Part shown: piece after piece, positions 61,741-64,000 of the stretch | Layout: every line of letters starts with the position of its first letter | How positions within the stretch are numbered: the first letter of the stretch is position 1 | Source: Mesorhizobium sp. YC-39 | Lineage (GTDB): Bacteria; Pseudomonadota; Alphaproteobacteria; Rhizobiales; Rhizobiaceae | NCBI RefSeq assembly: GCF_025753795.1 | Contig: NZ_JAOWPS010000003.1 | Coordinates: forward strand, 248,001-312,000 | Reading direction: 5' to 3' | DNA length: 64,000 nucleotides | Program-made: the position numbers and the translations under genes | The notes under the pieces: model-generated | Databases searched by the model: none | The model's input: the letters and a program-made list of their open reading frames with translations, nothing else | What the model was told of the DNA's origin: nothing

Positions 61741-61798
61741 TATTCCAGGCGACGACCGATTGATGCCGGACAAGGCAGGCAGAGGCGTTCCTTTGGGG

Positions 61799-62605
61799 CT
61801 ACCCGGACACCGGCTTCTTCGCTGACACGGCGACGATCGGCCCGGCCGGATATTTGCCGCCGACGAGCATCCTGTCGCCATTCGACAGCGCCGAGACCAC
61901 ACCGTCGAAGAAGAGCGCGTTGGGACAGTGGAGAGCATCGCGAAACAACCGCGCGAAGCTGCCGAGGCTGACCTCGGAGCGTGAGATCGCCAACACGACC
62001 GTGTCACCATCGCGCACGCCGACGCCATTGCGGATATAGCGAGAGACACCATTTTCCTCGAAGCGAGGATGAAGCCGGCCATCGATCACCAATATCGGGC
62101 CTGACTGCGTCGCGAATGCCACCTCCGGCCGGGCGGAGGCATAGGCGCCGGTCTCCATGATCGCTGCCTTGCCATCCTTGCGGACCAGAAACACGCCGTT
62201 CGGTTTCAGGAAGAAATTGCCTTCGCAATCGGCAAGGTTGAGTGGTGCCTTCTCACGTCCATCTTCGACGAGAAGCCCGACCGGCGACAAATCCTCGTGA
62301 TACATGCCGGCATTCATGGCGAGCAGGACCGGCCTGCCCTCGCCCGCCATCGCCTTGTCGAATTTTTCCAGCGAACCGAAGGCCTTGCCGTCCGCGCCAG
62401 CGTGGAAGACGCCGATGTCATAGCTGCGAAGGTCGATCTCGCAGACGACATAGGGGACCGCCTCGAAGCTGAAGTCCTTGCATGGCGCAGGCAGTTCGCC
62501 GCTAACGATGACTGCTGGAGGCGCTGACGGCCTGAACCACCAGATCAGGGCCAACGCGACAGCGAGAGCGCCAATCAGTATCGCCGCGATATGCCGCCTT
62601 TTCAT
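61799..62605 (-). CDS. Phosphodiester glycosidase (NAGPA domain) protein
   Basis: The 268-residue protein has an N-terminal membrane anchor (AAILIGALAVALALIWWF) and an NAGPA-like/DUF2233 domain: VLLAMNAGMYHEDLSPVGLL, EGNFFLKPNGVFLV, ATQSGPILVIDGRLHP and FFDGVVSALSNGDRML. The family removes sugar-1-phosphate or related groups from glycans. The start at 62605 follows GGGAA closely; ATG at 62608 is an alternative. It reads in the same direction as the oxidase-ZIP pair but has its own upstream space. Confidence 0.75.
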   Translation of the reverse strand: MKRRHIAAILIGALAVALALIWWFRPSAPPAVIVSGELPAPCKDFSFEAVPYVVCEIDLRSYDIGVFHAGADGKAFGSLEKFDKAMAGEGRPVLLAMNAGMYHEDLSPVGLLVEDGREKAPLNLADCEGNFFLKPNGVFLVRKDGKAAIMETGAYASARPEVAFATQSGPILVIDGRLHPRFEENGVSRYIRNGVGVRDGDTVVLAISRSEVSLGSFARLFRDALHCPNALFFDGVVSALSNGDRMLVGGKYPAGPIVAVSAKKPVSG

Positions 62606-62766
62606 CATTTCCCGGGAAAACAGTGACCGCACCTCTTGGCCCAAGTCAGGCCATCCTTTGCGCCATTTGCAAGGCGATGCGGCAAACGTCTTGTTTCGAG
62701 CAACCTATGGGTTTATTTGAAGAGTATGCTTCGAGCCTGCCTCCCACAGGCGTGAAAGGATTTTCT

Positions 62767-63102
62767 ATGAGCGGAATCAACGACTACATCGACAGCGAAG
62801 TTAAGGGCAACGACGTCGTTCTCTTCATGAAGGGCACACCCGGTTTCCCGCAATGCGGATTTTCCGGCCAGGTCGTCCAGATCCTCGACTATATCGGCGC
62901 CGACTACAAAGGCGTGAACGTGTTGGACTCGGCGGAACTGCGGCAGGGCATCAAGGAATATTCCAACTGGCCGACGATCCCCCAGCTCTACGTCAAGGGC
63001 GAGTTCGTCGGCGGCTGCGACATCGTACGCGAGATGTTCCAGGCGGGCGAGTTGCAGACATTCCTCGTCGAAAAAGGCGTGAGCGTCAAAGGCGCCGCCT
63101 GA
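62767..63102 (+). CDS. grxD: Monothiol glutaredoxin (Grx4/GrxD type)
   Basis: The 111-residue protein has the CGFS active site (Cys30-Ser33) in GTPGFPQCGFSGQVVQIL and the glutathione-binding NWPTIPQLYVKGEFVGGCDI. It carries [2Fe-2S] clusters with BolA and GSH. The start at 62767 is preferred over longer readings because the family begins with INDYIDSEVKGNDVVLFMKG. It follows the phosphodiester glycosidase gene divergently, not bolA, due to the insert. A terminator-like hairpin follows at 63221. Confidence 0.94.
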   Translation: MSGINDYIDSEVKGNDVVLFMKGTPGFPQCGFSGQVVQILDYIGADYKGVNVLDSAELRQGIKEYSNWPTIPQLYVKGEFVGGCDIVREMFQAGELQTFLVEKGVSVKGAA

Positions 63103-63112
63103 CCTTTGGTTT

Positions 63113-63161
63113 GTGCATGTCGTTGTCCCAAAACCGCTGCGCACTTTTGGGCGACATGCAC
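63113..63161. repeat. Intergenic palindromic repeat (copy D)
   Basis: GTGCATGTCG pairs with CGACATGCAC (10 bp), the bulge is TTGT, the inner stem is CCCAAAA with TTTTGGG and the loop CCGCTGCGCAC. It resembles the second hairpin of copy A with compensated changes. Confidence 0.8.
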
Positions 63162-63220
63162 TAACGCACCGGGGTAGCCCCACCTCGGCATTTTTAGATC
63201 CTGAACGTCGGGAGCAAGAC

Positions 63221-63258
63221 GAACCTTTGCGCCGACCCCGTCGGCGCATGTTCGTTTT
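63221..63258 (+). terminator. Terminator-like hairpin with T-run before the efflux gene
   Basis: TGCGCCGA and TCGGCGCA enclose the loop CCCCG, with outer pairing GAAC/GTTC, followed by GTTTTTA. It ends 19 bases before the GTG of the efflux gene. It may terminate grxD transcription or attenuate the efflux gene. Confidence 0.7.
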
Positions 63259-63276
63259 TAAAGATCGGACTTTGCC

Positions 63277-64000
63277 GTGGATCAGCATGCACAAGCGCCG
63301 CAGCAGGCAAGCACCTTGCCTATTCCGCGCTGGGAATTCATCGCGCTGTGCGCGGCGCTGATGGCACTCAACTCGCTGGCCATCGACATCATGCTGCCGG
63401 CGCTGCAGCAGATCGGCGCGTCGCTGGGCGTGGCCAATGAAAACCACCGCCAATATGTGATCACCGCCTATATTCTCGGCTTCGGCGGCGGACAGCTTTT
63501 CTTCGGGCCGATTTCGGATCGTTTCGGGCGGCGTGCGCCACTGGTCGCCGGACTGGTGATCTATGTCGCGGCGGCAGCGGCGGCGGCCATTGCGCCATCC
63601 TTCGCCACGCTTCTGATCTGCAGGGCGGTCCAAGGCATTGGTGCGGCCGCCACACGCGTCATCGCCGTCTCGATCGTGCGCGACACGTTCGACGGGAGGC
63701 GCATGGCCGAGGTGATGTCGCTGATCTTCATGGTGTTCATGGCCATCCCGGTCATCGCCCCCGGCATCGGCCAGTTCATCATGCTGTTCGCGACATGGCA
63801 TGTGATCTTCATCGTCATGGCGGCCGGCGCGCTGATCGTCTCGGCCTGGTCACTGTTGCGCCTGCCCGAGACGTTGCATCCGGAATATCGTAGGCCGCTG
63901 ACGGCCGAATCCATCATCGGCGGCTTCCGCATCGTGCTGACCAACCGCATCGCGCTTTGCTATGCCTTCGCCAGCACCTTCATCTTCGGCGCCATGTTCG
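63277..64000 (+). CDS. Bcr/CflA family MFS efflux transporter, 3' end outside the window
   Basis: The visible 241 residues contain the first six to seven membrane segments of a major facilitator of the Bcr/CflA drug-resistance group. LNSLAIDIMLPALQQIG is the family start, GGGQLFFGPISDRFGRRAPL is motif A between segments 2 and 3, and CRAVQGIGAAATRVIAVSIV and VIAPGIGQ match motifs B and C. It probably exports drugs or sulfonamide-like compounds by proton antiport. No ATG fits: GTG at 63277 follows an in-frame stop at 63259. The gene runs beyond the right edge. Confidence 0.88.
   Translation, partial: MDQHAQAPQQASTLPIPRWEFIALCAALMALNSLAIDIMLPALQQIGASLGVANENHRQYVITAYILGFGGGQLFFGPISDRFGRRAPLVAGLVIYVAAAAAAAIAPSFATLLICRAVQGIGAAATRVIAVSIVRDTFDGRRMAEVMSLIFMVFMAIPVIAPGIGQFIMLFATWHVIFIVMAAGALIVSAWSLLRLPETLHPEYRRPLTAESIIGGFRIVLTNRIALCYAFASTFIFGAMF

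Overview
The window reads as a chromosomal segment of a high-GC alphaproteobacterium of the order Hyphomicrobiales, most likely Mesorhizobium or a close relative. This rests on the mix of families: DUF982, DUF1127, the F1-ATPase zeta inhibitor (DUF1476), a B12-dependent ribonucleotide reductase, a split purC-purS-purQ-purL locus followed by bolA and grxD, and intergenic hairpin repeats with an AAAACCG-to-CACTTTT core. No rRNA, tRNA, CRISPR array, transposase or phage gene was recognised.

Layout. 1-3715: a truncated TupA-like ATP-grasp gene, a NudK-like Nudix hydrolase, a YqjM-type old yellow enzyme and small proteins. 3768-8567: a four-gene CUT1-type sugar ABC transporter behind a palindromic LacI-type operator, closed by a terminator. 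8586-14606: a small exported protein, a CinA/MoaB-like protein, a tandem universal stress protein, a LysR regulator divergent from a PLP decarboxylase, xanthine phosphoribosyltransferase and a second Nudix protein. 14607-18999: a 625-base regulatory region with NrdR boxes, then nrdJ. 19069-20388: an AT-rich single SIR2-domain gene that looks horizontally acquired and is a candidate anti-phage effector. 20534-25109: a GH25 lipoprotein, a GFA protein, a 2OG-Fe(II) oxygenase, an alpha/beta hydrolase and a solitary ParB-like protein.

25244-29815: a tightly packed operon of a dimethylformamidase-like hydrolase, a class III aminotransferase, a GNAT acetyltransferase and an acetylpolyamine amidohydrolase-like deacetylase. 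A class V aminotransferase and an aldo/keto reductase follow on the other strand. 32327-32394: a predicted small RNA on the minus strand. 35382-40809: a molybdoenzyme maturation cluster (MoxR, CoxE, XdhC in two pieces, a MoeA/MobA-type fusion) without the enzyme it should serve. 40987-49110: a binding protein overlapping a P1 aminopeptidase, secreted proteins, purB, two RBBP9-type hydrolases, a VOC protein and an HpaI-type aldolase.

49234-59335: the zeta subunit gene, purC, purS, purQ and purL, with a DUF3592-like membrane gene and a kptA-like remnant lodged between purS and purQ, and a lipoprotein, a Pr6Pr membrane protein, a DUF1127 gene and a MocR-type regulator between purQ and purL. bolA and grxD, partners that are usually adjacent, are separated by 3.4 kb carrying a multicopper oxidase translationally coupled to a ZIP transporter with an extra extracytoplasmic domain, plus a phosphodiester glycosidase. 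The window ends inside a Bcr/CflA-type efflux gene.

Most of the window is core metabolism (purines, dNTPs, Fe-S/redox, sugar uptake). The strongest accessory signals are the SIR2 gene, the oxidase-ZIP pair, the deacetylase operon, the interruption of the pur locus and the predicted small RNA. All functional calls come from reading motifs by eye; no database search was run.
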